From assembly GCA_964583615.1 (NCBI GenBank), contig CAZOWM010000042.1:1-32124 (forward strand): a DNA stretch of 32,124 bases, read 5' to 3'. Below the pieces are notes generated by a model. The model saw nothing but the letters and a program-made list of their open reading frames with translations, was not told the origin of the DNA and did no database searches. The DNA is from CAZOWM01 sp964583615 (lineage in GTDB: Bacteria > Spirochaetota > B62-G9 > DRHN01). Below are positions 1 through 7,353 of this stretch, in pieces. The position numbers and the translations under genes are program-made. How positions within the stretch are numbered: the first letter of the stretch is position 1; the number at the start of each line of letters is the position of its first letter.

Positions 1-36
1 AGGCTCCCGTGTGCTGAGGGTACGGGAGCCTTTTTA
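1..36 (+). terminator. Rho-independent terminator at left edge
   Basis: A perfect 10-bp inverted repeat (AGGCTCCCGT paired with ACGGGAGCCT) with an 11-nt loop is followed directly by TTTTT on the plus strand. It would end a plus-strand gene lying left of the window. The minus strand beyond base 1 cannot be seen, so whether it also stops the diguanylate cyclase transcript is open. Confidence 0.8.
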
Positions 37-81
37 TGAAAAGAAAAAGGAGGAGTCAAAAAAAGTACGCAATCTTTTTCT

Positions 82-1482
82 TCATCGGGCCACCTTCACG
101 CAGTTTCTGCCGCTGTTTTTCGCCGAATGGAGCGCATTGTCCGCACGTTTGATGAACGAGTGCACGTCCCGGTCGCCGTCCGTGAACTGCGCAACCCCGA
201 GGCTGATGGTGAAGCGTATTTTTTTCTCATTCACGGGTATGGATAAATTGGCCACTGCTTGTCGGAGGCGGTCTGCAGTCAGCGTAGCCATTCGGAGGTC
301 GCTTTTGATGAGCGTGATTCCGAACTCCTCTCCACCGAGGCGGCCCATGATGTCGTGATCCCTGAGGAGTTTTTTCAACAACTCGCTGAAGCTCTTCAGT
401 ACTATGTCGCCCGTGTGATGGCCCCAGGTGTCGTTGAGGCGCTTGAGGTGGTCGATGTCCGCCATGATGAGGGAGAGCGGGAGGCCGTGCCTTCGCGCGC
501 GGTTTATTTCCTTGCCGGTGAGCTCCAGGTACCACCTGCGGTTGTAGATACCGGTGAGGGAGTCGGTTGTGGCCATGATTTGCAGCTTGTTTTCCATCTT
601 CTTTTGTTTTGTGAGGTCTTCAAAGATGAGAGCAGTCCCGCTGAACCTGTTTTCCGCATCGACCATTTTCTTCAGTACGATTGAAAAATAGCGGACACCC
701 TCTGAGGTGAGTATCTCCTTTTCGAGTCTTTGTTCTGTGCTGTCGGAGCGCACGAAGTCTCCGACCTCGTCGTTGATCCAGGGAATGATGACCTCTGTTT
801 TGTCTCCATAGTATGAGCTCCCAGGGACATACGCGATTTCGATGAGCCGTCCGGCAGCTTTGTTTAGGCTCTCGGCCCTGTTTTCTCTGTTGAGAATGAT
901 TACAGGGGTGTAGAGGCTCTCAAAGATCGTGAGATAATTGTTTTTTTCGTGCGTCATGGTCTGGTTCGACTGCTGAAGCTCCACGAGTTTTTCAATGTCC
1001 TTGAGCCCGGTCCACTCGGTGCAGAACCCGATCTCGATCCTGTCGAAGCACCGCTCGATGAAAAGGCTGCTCTTTTCTTTTTCCTTTGATTTGAGGTTCG
1101 ACCCGTCAATGAGATCGAGATAGCTCTGCTTGTAGTACTTCATGATTCCGAGATACATGGGGAGGGAAACTCCACGTTTCCTTTGTCTCTGAGCCTCGAG
1201 GATTGCGAATCGTGCGATGGGGTCGTTTCTGTAGTTTTCATCCGGATTGAGTTCCGGGACATCGTGAAAAAAGTTCAAAGCCCTTATGAGTGTCTCGGAG
1301 AGGCCCGCGATTGAGTTTCGCCACGCCTCCTCCAGAGTGGAGGTGTACTTCACGTATTCGAATTTGTTTGCGTACTCGAGAATGCGTCCAACGAGCCACT
1401 CGGTGTTGTTCAGAATGAGGATCTTGAGTGCTTCTACTGAAAAAGCCGACTCTTTTTTCACCTTTGTACCAACCATGTGCAA
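82..1482 (-). CDS. PAS-GGDEF diguanylate cyclase
   Basis: Predicted cytosolic enzyme making cyclic di-GMP from two GTP. In the 466-residue reading, residues about 15-165 form a helical N-terminal region resembling RsbRD-type sensor domains. Residues about 180-295 look like a PAS fold ending in the usual FEDLTKQKK linker. Residues about 305-466 are the GGDEF domain, starting with the DSLTGIYNRR motif. The catalytic signature GGEEF is at 383-387, and an intact RxxD product-inhibition site (RDHD, 374-377) lies five residues before it, so activity and feedback inhibition are both expected. The start is uncertain: this frame opens at TTG (1482), ATG follows two codons later, and the only good ribosome site (AAGGAG, 1502-1507) is 19 nt upstream of the TTG. 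A rare ATT at 1497 would sit 4 nt from that site. No membrane segment is seen, and the sensed signal is unknown. Confidence 0.93.
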   Translation of the reverse strand: MHMVGTKVKKESAFSVEALKILILNNTEWLVGRILEYANKFEYVKYTSTLEEAWRNSIAGLSETLIRALNFFHDVPELNPDENYRNDPIARFAILEAQRQRKRGVSLPMYLGIMKYYKQSYLDLIDGSNLKSKEKEKSSLFIERCFDRIEIGFCTEWTGLKDIEKLVELQQSNQTMTHEKNNYLTIFESLYTPVIILNRENRAESLNKAAGRLIEIAYVPGSSYYGDKTEVIIPWINDEVGDFVRSDSTEQRLEKEILTSEGVRYFSIVLKKMVDAENRFSGTALIFEDLTKQKKMENKLQIMATTDSLTGIYNRRWYLELTGKEINRARRHGLPLSLIMADIDHLKRLNDTWGHHTGDIVLKSFSELLKKLLRDHDIMGRLGGEEFGITLIKSDLRMATLTADRLRQAVANLSIPVNEKKIRFTISLGVAQFTDGDRDVHSFIKRADNALHSAKNSGRNCVKVAR

Positions 1483-1514
1483 TCCGCTGTGGAAAATATG
1501 TCTCCTTATTTAAG

Positions 1515-1542
1515 AGTATACGAGATGTTATGTACATATCAA
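1515..1542 (-). promoter_or_regulatory. Sigma70-type promoter of the diguanylate cyclase
   Basis: Read on the minus strand, TTGATA (1537-1542) is followed after 16 nt by TATACT (1515-1520), both close to consensus. The predicted start site falls just before AAGGAG at 1502-1507, giving a very short leader. It lies in the 112-bp gap after the ABC ATPase gene, so the cyclase is probably transcribed independently. Confidence 0.6.
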
Positions 1543-1594
1543 ATTTTTTTCCAGCACCTTTTTTTTAAAAATTCCCCGCAGAAAAAAGACAGCG

Positions 1595-2395
1595 CTAGTT
1601 TTTATCAGAGAGGAGCACTTCGTCTGTTTCAAAGGTCTTGTGGCGGATTTCGTGGAATTTCTTCACGAGCTTGTCAACGGTGAGGGTTTTTTTCTCGTCT
1701 CCCTCCACATCGAAGATGATTTCCCCTTTGTCCATCATGAGCAACCTGTTTCCGTACGCGATTGCCTGGCTCATGTTGTGGGTGATCATTACGGTGGTGA
1801 GGTGGTACTCCTTGATGAACCGGGTGGTGAGGTCAAGCACGAGCTGGGCGTTTTTGGGGTCAAGGGCGGCGGTGTGCTCGTCGAGGAGAATAAGCTCCGG
1901 CTTCGATAGCACCATCATGAGCAGGGTGAGCGCCTGCCGCTGCCCGCCGGAGAGAAGCATGACGTTTTCCTTCATACGGTCCTCGAGGTCCATGTCGAGC
2001 TGGAGGAGCTGCCTGCGAAAGTACTCCCGCATCCTGTGATTCAGGCTGATTCTGAGACCTTTGAACCCCTTCTTGTAGCAGATCATCATGTTGTCTTCGA
2101 GCGTCATGTTTGACGCTGTGCCCAGGAGAGGGTCCTGAAAAATTCGTCCGATATACTTTGCCCGCCTGAACTCGGGATGGCGAGTGACATTCTGGTTGCG
2201 CACAAAGATCTTTCCCTCGGTGGGAGGGTAGGTTCCTGAGATGAGGTTGAACAGTGTTGTTTTCCCCGCACCGTTGCTTCCGATGATGGTGATGTAATCG
2301 CCGTCCCGCACATGAAGGTTGATGTTTTTCAGAGCGAGGGTTTCGTTCGGGGTTCCTTCGTTGAATATTTTTGAAACGTTTTTCAGCCGTATCAT
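1595..2395 (-). CDS. ABC importer ATPase, TrpZ/LivF-like
   Basis: ATP-hydrolysing subunit of a small-molecule importer, 266 residues. All catalytic elements are present: Walker A GSNGAGKTT at 39-47, Q-loop Gln87, signature LSGGQ at 148-152, Walker B LILLDE at 168-173 and the H-loop His206 in MITHN. Its start codon overlaps the stop of the permease gene by four bases (ATGA), so the two are translationally coupled. With the permease and binding protein it forms a three-gene cassette of the ABC_sub_bind (TrpX) class. Members of this class have been linked to tryptophan uptake in streptococci, but the substrate here cannot be read from sequence. No clear terminator follows the gene. Confidence 0.93.
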   Translation of the reverse strand: MIRLKNVSKIFNEGTPNETLALKNINLHVRDGDYITIIGSNGAGKTTLFNLISGTYPPTEGKIFVRNQNVTRHPEFRRAKYIGRIFQDPLLGTASNMTLEDNMMICYKKGFKGLRISLNHRMREYFRRQLLQLDMDLEDRMKENVMLLSGGQRQALTLLMMVLSKPELILLDEHTAALDPKNAQLVLDLTTRFIKEYHLTTVMITHNMSQAIAYGNRLLMMDKGEIIFDVEGDEKKTLTVDKLVKKFHEIRHKTFETDEVLLSDKN

Positions 2396-3288
2396 TGAAT
2401 TGTCCGCTTCTTCATTCTGATATTTCTGAATTTGGTCATGACCAGAGAAAGGATGATAAGTATACCGGTGATGAGCTTCAGGTCGTTCGGTGTCATGTTT
2501 ATGTAGTATCCGTAGTAGCGCCCGGCATACATGATCCCCTTGAAGAGTATTGAGCCGAGTATCGCGCGGATTGCAAGCAGCCCGATGAGGTTGCTTCTGA
2601 TGAGAAACTCTCCGATCATGACCGATGCGAGCCCGGAGATGATGATCCCCTGTCCGAGGCTTACATCCGCAAATCCCTGATACTGCGCAGTGAAGGCTCC
2701 TGAGATCGCAACGAGCCCGTTTGCGATTCCCACACCGATGATCTTGAGGATCTCCGGGTTCACTCCCTGGGTAACGACCATCTGTTCATTGTTTCCAAGC
2801 GCGCCGAGCGTCAGCCCGAGATCCGTATGAAAGAACAGGATGAACAGGCCGAGGATGATCCCGACCACAATGAGAAAGAAGATGAGTACCGCAATTTCAT
2901 CCGGGACAAACCTTTCCATCAAAAAGGTCATCCTTGTGAGAATCGTTTCCTGTTTGAGAAGAGGGAGGTTCGCCCTGTTTCCAAGCACCCGGATGTTGAT
3001 CGAGTAGAGCATTGTCATGGTAAGGATCCCCGCAAGAAGGCTGGGAACCTTGAGCTTGTTGTGGATAAGCGCGGTGACCGCCCCAGAGAGAAGCCCGCCT
3101 CCGAGGGCGACAAAGAGGGCAAGCCACATATTTACCCCATTTGTAATGAGAATCGCCATGATCGCAGCGCCGAGAGGAAATGAGCCGTCAACGGTCAGGT
3201 CGGGAAAGTCGAGAATCCTGAAGGTGATGAATACTCCCAGGACCATTATTCCGTATATGAGCCCTTCGACGAGTATGCCTTCTATCAT
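2392..3288 (-). CDS. ABC importer permease, TrpY/LivH-like
   Basis: Inner-membrane channel subunit of 298 residues, with about eight hydrophobic segments spread along its length and the branched-chain amino-acid permease (BPD_transp_2) character. Typical features are FPDLTVDGSFPLGAA near residues 28-42 and the glycine-rich GVGIANGLVAISGA in the second half. A good ribosome site (GGGGAAAGG) lies 6 nt upstream of the ATG. The gene sits between the binding-protein and ATPase genes in one minus-strand operon. A single permease gene implies a homodimeric channel. The substrate is unknown; amino acid-like solutes are the usual inference for this class. Confidence 0.92.
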   Translation of the reverse strand: MIEGILVEGLIYGIMVLGVFITFRILDFPDLTVDGSFPLGAAIMAILITNGVNMWLALFVALGGGLLSGAVTALIHNKLKVPSLLAGILTMTMLYSINIRVLGNRANLPLLKQETILTRMTFLMERFVPDEIAVLIFFLIVVGIILGLFILFFHTDLGLTLGALGNNEQMVVTQGVNPEILKIIGVGIANGLVAISGAFTAQYQGFADVSLGQGIIISGLASVMIGEFLIRSNLIGLLAIRAILGSILFKGIMYAGRYYGYYINMTPNDLKLITGILIILSLVMTKFRNIRMKKRTIQ

Positions 3289-3364
3289 TTTGAACCTTTC
3301 CCCACGGAGGCGGTCACATTACGGGGTGTTGCGGCCACGAGTAAATGGCCGGCTGTATCCGTAT

Positions 3365-3399
3365 CCATCACCCCGCATGTGGACGATGCGGAGTGATGG
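3365..3399 (-). promoter_or_regulatory. Strong intergenic hairpin between binding protein and permease
   Basis: Fourteen base pairs (3365-3378 with 3386-3399, one wobble) close a 7-nt loop just 9 bases after the binding-protein stop on the minus strand. No T-tract follows, so it is unlikely to terminate strongly. Such elements often protect the upstream message from 3' decay, so that the binding protein is made in excess of the membrane subunits. That role is inference. Confidence 0.6.
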
Positions 3400-3408
3400 G
3401 CTGGCTAT

Positions 3409-4407
3409 TTAACGGGTTCTAAGCTCTCCGTTTTCGACAATCTTGCTCGCGTTGTCGATGATGTCCTGCGGGAACTCGAGTCCAAGCTCCTGCGCGACAT
3501 CGAGATTGATCAAGAGATCGATATCAGAGGGATCTGTCATGAAGCGGGTCGGAATATCTTCAGGCTGTGCGCCCTCGAGGATTTCAGCAACGAGCCTGCC
3601 GGTGGCCCTTCCCATTTTGTAGTAGTCGAAACCCCACGCTGCGAGGACATCGAAGGTTTCTGCTGAGCTGGGATCAGCGGACATAACCGGAACGCCGTTC
3701 TCCATTGCAACTTCAGTGAGGGCGGCGAGCGCTGACACCACTGTGTTGTCGGTGCTCACATAGAGCCCGTCGACTCTGTTGATGATTGACTGCGTGGCCT
3801 GTTTCACCTCTGCAGAGTTGCTGATGGTCGACTCAATAAATTCGATTCCCAGGTCTTCACAGGCTTCCCGTGCCATTTCTGCAAGCCTTACCGCATTCGC
3901 TTCGCTGCTTGTGTACACATGACCGAGCCGCCTTATCTTTTTTACCCTGTTGAGAAGCTCGATTTGCTCCCGTACAGGGGTCATATCGGAAACACCGGTG
4001 ACGTTTTTTCCTCCCCTGTCAAAGGAATCGACCAGCCCCGCGTCGACCGGATCGGTCACCGCGGAATAGATAACCACGATTTCGTCGAGCACATTTGCTA
4101 GCGCCTGCGCTGTCGGAGTTGCAATTCCAACAGCAACAGCCACCCCCTCGGACTTGAATTTGTTTGCGATTGACGCTGCCGTGCTCACCTCGCCGTTTGC
4201 ATTCTGAAGGTCGTACTCGAGGTCATAGCCCAGGTCTGCAAGCTCATCCTGAATTCCCTGTTCCACCGCATCAAGCGCCGGATGGGCGACGATTTTGGAG
4301 ATGCCGATCACGTCTTTTTTTACTTCCTGTTTCCCTCCGCTCGCATAAACTGCGCTCAAGGATACGAAGAGTATCATGACCGTTATGAGCAGTACTATTT
4401 TTCTCAT
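3409..4407 (-). CDS. Periplasmic binding protein, TrpX (ABC_sub_bind) family
   Basis: Solute-binding subunit of 332 residues. Residues 1-22 are a signal peptide (basic MRK, hydrophobic core, VYA cleavage), and the mature protein would begin SGGKQE, a start often seen in spirochaete binding proteins. There is no lipobox cysteine. The body matches the ABC_sub_bind family: IGISKIVAHPALD near 34-46, GIATPTAQALANVL near 98-111, the SAVTDPV motif near 119, and a second lobe with NTVVSALAALTEVA. The ATG follows AAGGAG with 6-nt spacing, and a promoter lies 50 bp upstream. It is the first gene of the importer operon and is separated from the permease by a hairpin. The ligand is not predictable; tryptophan is the best-known case in the family. 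Confidence 0.92.
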   Translation of the reverse strand: MRKIVLLITVMILFVSLSAVYASGGKQEVKKDVIGISKIVAHPALDAVEQGIQDELADLGYDLEYDLQNANGEVSTAASIANKFKSEGVAVAVGIATPTAQALANVLDEIVVIYSAVTDPVDAGLVDSFDRGGKNVTGVSDMTPVREQIELLNRVKKIRRLGHVYTSSEANAVRLAEMAREACEDLGIEFIESTISNSAEVKQATQSIINRVDGLYVSTDNTVVSALAALTEVAMENGVPVMSADPSSAETFDVLAAWGFDYYKMGRATGRLVAEILEGAQPEDIPTRFMTDPSDIDLLINLDVAQELGLEFPQDIIDNASKIVENGELRTR

Positions 4408-4456
4408 GCCATACTCCTTTTTTCGATGTTTTACCAGTATATTCGGTAATTGTAAT

Positions 4457-4485
4457 AGAATAATTTTTACTCACACAAATGTCAA
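4457..4485 (-). promoter_or_regulatory. Sigma70-type promoter of the TrpXYZ-like operon
   Basis: On the minus strand a perfect TTGACA (4480-4485) is followed after exactly 17 nt by TATTCT (4457-4462). The start site would fall near 4450, leaving a leader of about 45 nt before the binding-protein ATG. Confidence 0.65.
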
Positions 4486-4624
4486 TTCATTTCATGTTGT
4501 CAAAGATTGAGAGGGAACGCGAAATAAATATACGAGAAGGTCCGCTGTCAGCCCGTCACTTTGTCGATCTCTCTTCGGCAGACCTTGACCCAGCTACGCA
4601 CGTTGTAAGGTGAAGATTCTTGCA

Positions 4625-5404
4625 TCAGTATATCAAGCTGGTGGTGGTGCCGCCGTCCATAACGAAGTTCTCTCCGGTGACGAGATCTGAGGCGTCGCTT
4701 GCGAGGTAGAGCACAGCGATGGCCACCTCCTCCGGGAACCCTAGCCGCCCAAGCGGTATCTGCCGCTTTAAAGCCTCTCCCTTCTCACCGCTCCACACCT
4801 GTTTGGCTATCTCGGTCAGAAAGGCTGTGGGAGATACGGCGTTAACATTGATGTTGTACTTGCCCCACTCAAGGGAGAGCACCTTGGTCATTCCGATGAG
4901 GGCCGCTTTACTCGAGCAGTAGGCGATGTGCTGATCGATCCCCACGACACCGGCCTGGGAGGCGATGTTGATGATCTTTCCCTTCTTTTGCTTGATCATC
5001 TTTCTGCCGACCAGCTGGGATAAAAGGAAAGGGGCTTTCAGGTTTATCTCAATCTGTGCGTCCCAGTCTTCTTCTGACATGTCCTCGGCATTATCCAGGA
5101 TGACGATGCCTGCGTTGTTGACCAGGATGTCGATCTTACCGAATTCCCCGATACCTTCTTCGACTGCATTCTTGATGTCCGCAGTTTTTCTGAGATTGGC
5201 TACTACCGGAAAACCTTTTCTGCCGTACTGGGAAAGTGAAGAGGCCACCTCTTTTACTTTATCCTTAACGTCCACCAGTATGACGTCAGCGCCCTTCATT
5301 GCGAATAAATGTGATATGGCTTCTCCCAGGCCCTGCGCCGCACCGGTGACAAGAGCAACACGGCCCTTCAGGGTGAAGTCGAGATTATAGTTGGAAAAAT
5401 CCAT
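4625..5404 (-). CDS. SDR-family polyol/sugar dehydrogenase
   Basis: Classical short-chain dehydrogenase of 259 residues, full length for the family. The cofactor loop TGAAQGLG is at 20-27, an aspartate at the end of strand 2 (Asp45) favours NAD over NADP, NNAG is at 96-99, and the catalytic Ser149, Tyr162 and Lys166 (YCSSK) are all present. The C-terminal segment PLGRLGFPEEVA and GENFVMDGG is typical. The ATG has a strong AAGGAGG five nt upstream. It lies at the edge of the sugar-alcohol island and is transcribed away from the UroD-like gene. Oxidation of an alditol to a ketose, or the reverse, is the likely reaction class. The exact substrate is unknown. Confidence 0.9.
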   Translation of the reverse strand: MDFSNYNLDFTLKGRVALVTGAAQGLGEAISHLFAMKGADVILVDVKDKVKEVASSLSQYGRKGFPVVANLRKTADIKNAVEEGIGEFGKIDILVNNAGIVILDNAEDMSEEDWDAQIEINLKAPFLLSQLVGRKMIKQKKGKIINIASQAGVVGIDQHIAYCSSKAALIGMTKVLSLEWGKYNINVNAVSPTAFLTEIAKQVWSGEKGEALKRQIPLGRLGFPEEVAIAVLYLASDASDLVTGENFVMDGGTTTSLIY

Positions 5405-5485
5405 GAAACCCTCCTTGTGATGTCAATTTAAGTGGTATGCCGTTAAATGTGACAGTACTCTGATCGCAAAAACTCTGTGAGATCT

Positions 5486-5514
5486 ATTTTCCTTTATGTA
5501 TCACCATTTGTCAA
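5486..5514 (-). promoter_or_regulatory. Probable promoter of the SDR gene
   Basis: On the minus strand a perfect TTGACA (5509-5514) is followed after 17 nt by GAAAAT (5486-5491), four of six matches to the -10 consensus. The leader would be about 75 nt and contains the hexamer TACTGT (5452-5457) that recurs in other leaders of this island. Confidence 0.45.
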
Positions 5515-5743
5515 TTTTTAATTGGGTGGCGATGTTTCAGCAGAACCCCAGTATCTGCGCGGTCCTGGTCACAGTGCATCATGTGTTGTCCATTACTCTA
5601 CCAGCATCTCATGTGCTTTTGGTTTTGAAATCTCCCGCAGTCTATGATAGGTTATATTCATTGCCTGTTCCTTTTCCACAACGGGAATGATTTGATTTGC
5701 CTATAGCATTTTATTCTACTTTTATTTTGTGTTACAGTATTAA
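5515..5743. other. AT-rich divergent intergenic stretch with a possible gene remnant
   Basis: No intact gene is seen between the divergent SDR and UroD-like genes. On the minus strand a short open frame ending at 5593-5595 reads ...MNITYHRLREISKPKAHEM and closes three codons later. This looks more like decayed protein-coding DNA than random sequence, but I cannot assign a family; I considered a GntR N-terminus and found it unconvincing. No clear promoter for the UroD-like gene was found: TTGCCT-N17-TTTTAT near 5696-5724 is the best weak candidate. Confidence 0.3.
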
Positions 5744-5763
5744 AACCCAAACCGAAATGGGTT
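5744..5763. promoter_or_regulatory. Inverted repeat just upstream of the UroD-like gene
   Basis: AACCCA (5744-5749) and TGGGTT (5758-5763) form a 6-bp inverted repeat with 8-nt spacing, immediately before the AAAGGAGG ribosome site. It could be an operator or a small leader hairpin affecting translation. The role is inferred from position only. Confidence 0.35.
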
Positions 5764-5776
5764 AAAGGAGGTAAGC

Positions 5777-7006
5777 GTGCCCATTACAGATGATGTTCAC
5801 CCGCTGTTCGAGGAAACCTTAGATCTGATCGACAGCACTGAGAACAGACGAAGAGAGAGAATGTGGCCCCCGAACTTTAAACCGTCGGCTTACGAGCCGG
5901 GGCTTATCCCGCCCCTGGCACCGTGGAGGAGGGATGAGAAGCGGCCACCCCTGACCGCCGATTGGGACCGGATGCAGTGGTCTAGGATGCTTGGCTTCGA
6001 TATCCAGCGCTACTACACCGACCCGCTTTACTATCTGCGCTGGACGCTGGAGATCAATCTGTACAGGTTTAAACACTTTCCAGACGATACACCACTCACA
6101 CGCTCGGTTCCTATCTTCCTGAGCGTGGCCATGGAGCCTAACTTCTTCGGCGTTCCCATCCTTTACTCCGACCAGCACGAGCCGCTGTTTACCAGCGAAG
6201 GGGCTGTGGTCAGGGAGAGGGGAGACCTCGGAAAGCTCCGTGTGCCAGATTTTCAGCAGTGCGGGCTCATGCCCCTGGCACGCCGGTTTTATGACACCAT
6301 CAGGGAGACTGCTCCGGATGAGTTAATGATCGAGTTCCCGGTTTGGTTACGCGGGCCCTTCGGAGTAGCATGCGGAATCCGGGGTATGCAGGCGCTCCTC
6401 GTTGACATGATCGACGATCCGCCCCTCGTGCACGAACTGTTGGCCCTCACTGTGGAGTCACGAAAAGAATTCACTGGAGTGAGGCGCGGGATCATGGGCA
6501 ACAAAGAGTTCTATCATGAAAGTGCGGAAAACTCCATGGCTAACGACGAGGTAAGTATTCCAATCGTGTCTCCGGCTTTGTGCAACGAGTTCATCTTCCC
6601 CTACGAACAGCAGCTCGAGGAATTTTACGGGGGTATCCACTGGTGGCACAGCTGCGGGAACAAGACACCCCTGGTCCCGTCAATAAAAGAGGCTTTTAAC
6701 AGCGTGGAGTTCGTCGATTTTGCATTGTGGGCCGATGACCTGCTGGAGGCGGTCCGTCTGCTTAACGATAGTATACCTTTTCATGTGCGGCCACACGCCC
6801 GAGATATCTGCGAGCGTAGTGAGGAGGTTACTCGAAACAGCATCGAAGGGATCTTTAGCATCTGCAGGGGGATGAACTTTGCGTTACGGGTAGATGGTTT
6901 TCAGCCGGAGCGTCCAACTCTGGACCACGTGGCGATCATGCAGCGATACCTGCGCCTGGCCCGCAGTGTGGGTGAGGCGCACCAGGAGCTGTGGAGTACC
7001 CGGTGA
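5777..7006 (+). CDS. Uroporphyrinogen-decarboxylase-fold protein, possible Zn methyltransferase
   Basis: A 409-residue member of the UroD superfamily, recognised from NDEVSIPIVSPALCNEFIFP near 256-275 and the following HSCGN. Starts at GTG with an excellent AAAGGAGG. True HemE enzymes lack the pattern seen here: His291-x-Cys293 plus a distant Cys363 reproduces the zinc-binding HxC...C arrangement of MtaA/MtbA-type methylcobalamin:thiol methyltransferases. This makes haem synthesis unlikely and a methyl-transfer or lyase-like role possible. No corrinoid protein or partner methyltransferase is encoded in the window. UroD-fold proteins of unknown function do occur beside sugar catabolic genes in some bacteria, so a role in the sugar-alcohol pathway is inferred from context. 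The chemistry is unresolved. Confidence 0.8.
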   Translation: MPITDDVHPLFEETLDLIDSTENRRRERMWPPNFKPSAYEPGLIPPLAPWRRDEKRPPLTADWDRMQWSRMLGFDIQRYYTDPLYYLRWTLEINLYRFKHFPDDTPLTRSVPIFLSVAMEPNFFGVPILYSDQHEPLFTSEGAVVRERGDLGKLRVPDFQQCGLMPLARRFYDTIRETAPDELMIEFPVWLRGPFGVACGIRGMQALLVDMIDDPPLVHELLALTVESRKEFTGVRRGIMGNKEFYHESAENSMANDEVSIPIVSPALCNEFIFPYEQQLEEFYGGIHWWHSCGNKTPLVPSIKEAFNSVEFVDFALWADDLLEAVRLLNDSIPFHVRPHARDICERSEEVTRNSIEGIFSICRGMNFALRVDGFQPERPTLDHVAIMQRYLRLARSVGEAHQELWSTR

Positions 7007-7010
7007 ATCA

Positions 7011-7118
7011 TTATTTAGGCTTGTAAATCTTCACCGCGTTTTGGCGCATCACCTTCTGCCAGAACACTTTTGTCTCGTCGGTATTGAGGCAACTGATTTT
7101 TAGAGTGAATGTCGAATT
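7011..7118 (-). pseudogene. C-terminal remnant of an amidohydrolase-like gene
   Basis: On the minus strand a 36-codon open stretch, bounded by stops at both ends, ends with TDETKVFWQKVMRQNAVKIY followed by KPK and stop. This resembles the extreme C-terminus of amidohydrolase-2 family proteins, where a helix 'ee..kil..NA.rly' precedes the end. No start codon, domain body or ribosome site is present. It abuts the UroD-like stop tail to tail. I read it as the leftover end of a deleted gene. The match is from memory of the family and is short, so it is tentative. Confidence 0.4.
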
Positions 7119-7353
7119 TCATATATCAGTCTGAAAATGTAACATTCACGCATACATTGCACGGCAATTTTGAGAACTTCGGATAAGAGATGTCGGTGGA
7201 TCCAGTATTTTTAACCAAAATAAATACTTCTCCCAAATATATTGGAAAACTCGAAGTTCGACTTTCTATTTTATCTCATGCAGAGTATGCACGGCGGTGA
7301 TGGAAATGAGAAGCTGCCAGACCAGGTCTACCAGCATATTGGAGGGTTCTCAC
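7119..7353. other. Non-coding stretch, nothing recognised
   Basis: AT-rich sequence between the remnant and the end of the zinc dehydrogenase gene. I see no convincing open frame, tRNA, promoter or T-tailed hairpin. Together with the remnant to its left it may be decaying DNA. Confidence 0.5.

Noticed and set aside
5593..5661. Reading the intergenic peptide as a GntR-family regulator N-terminus
   Set aside because: The KPKAHEMLVE string is only loosely similar, is followed by stops, and lacks the helix-turn-helix region.
7260..7342. Small minus-strand frame MLVDLVWQLLISITAVHTLH after the zinc dehydrogenase gene
   Set aside because: Only 23 codons, no ribosome site, no conserved pattern; probably chance.
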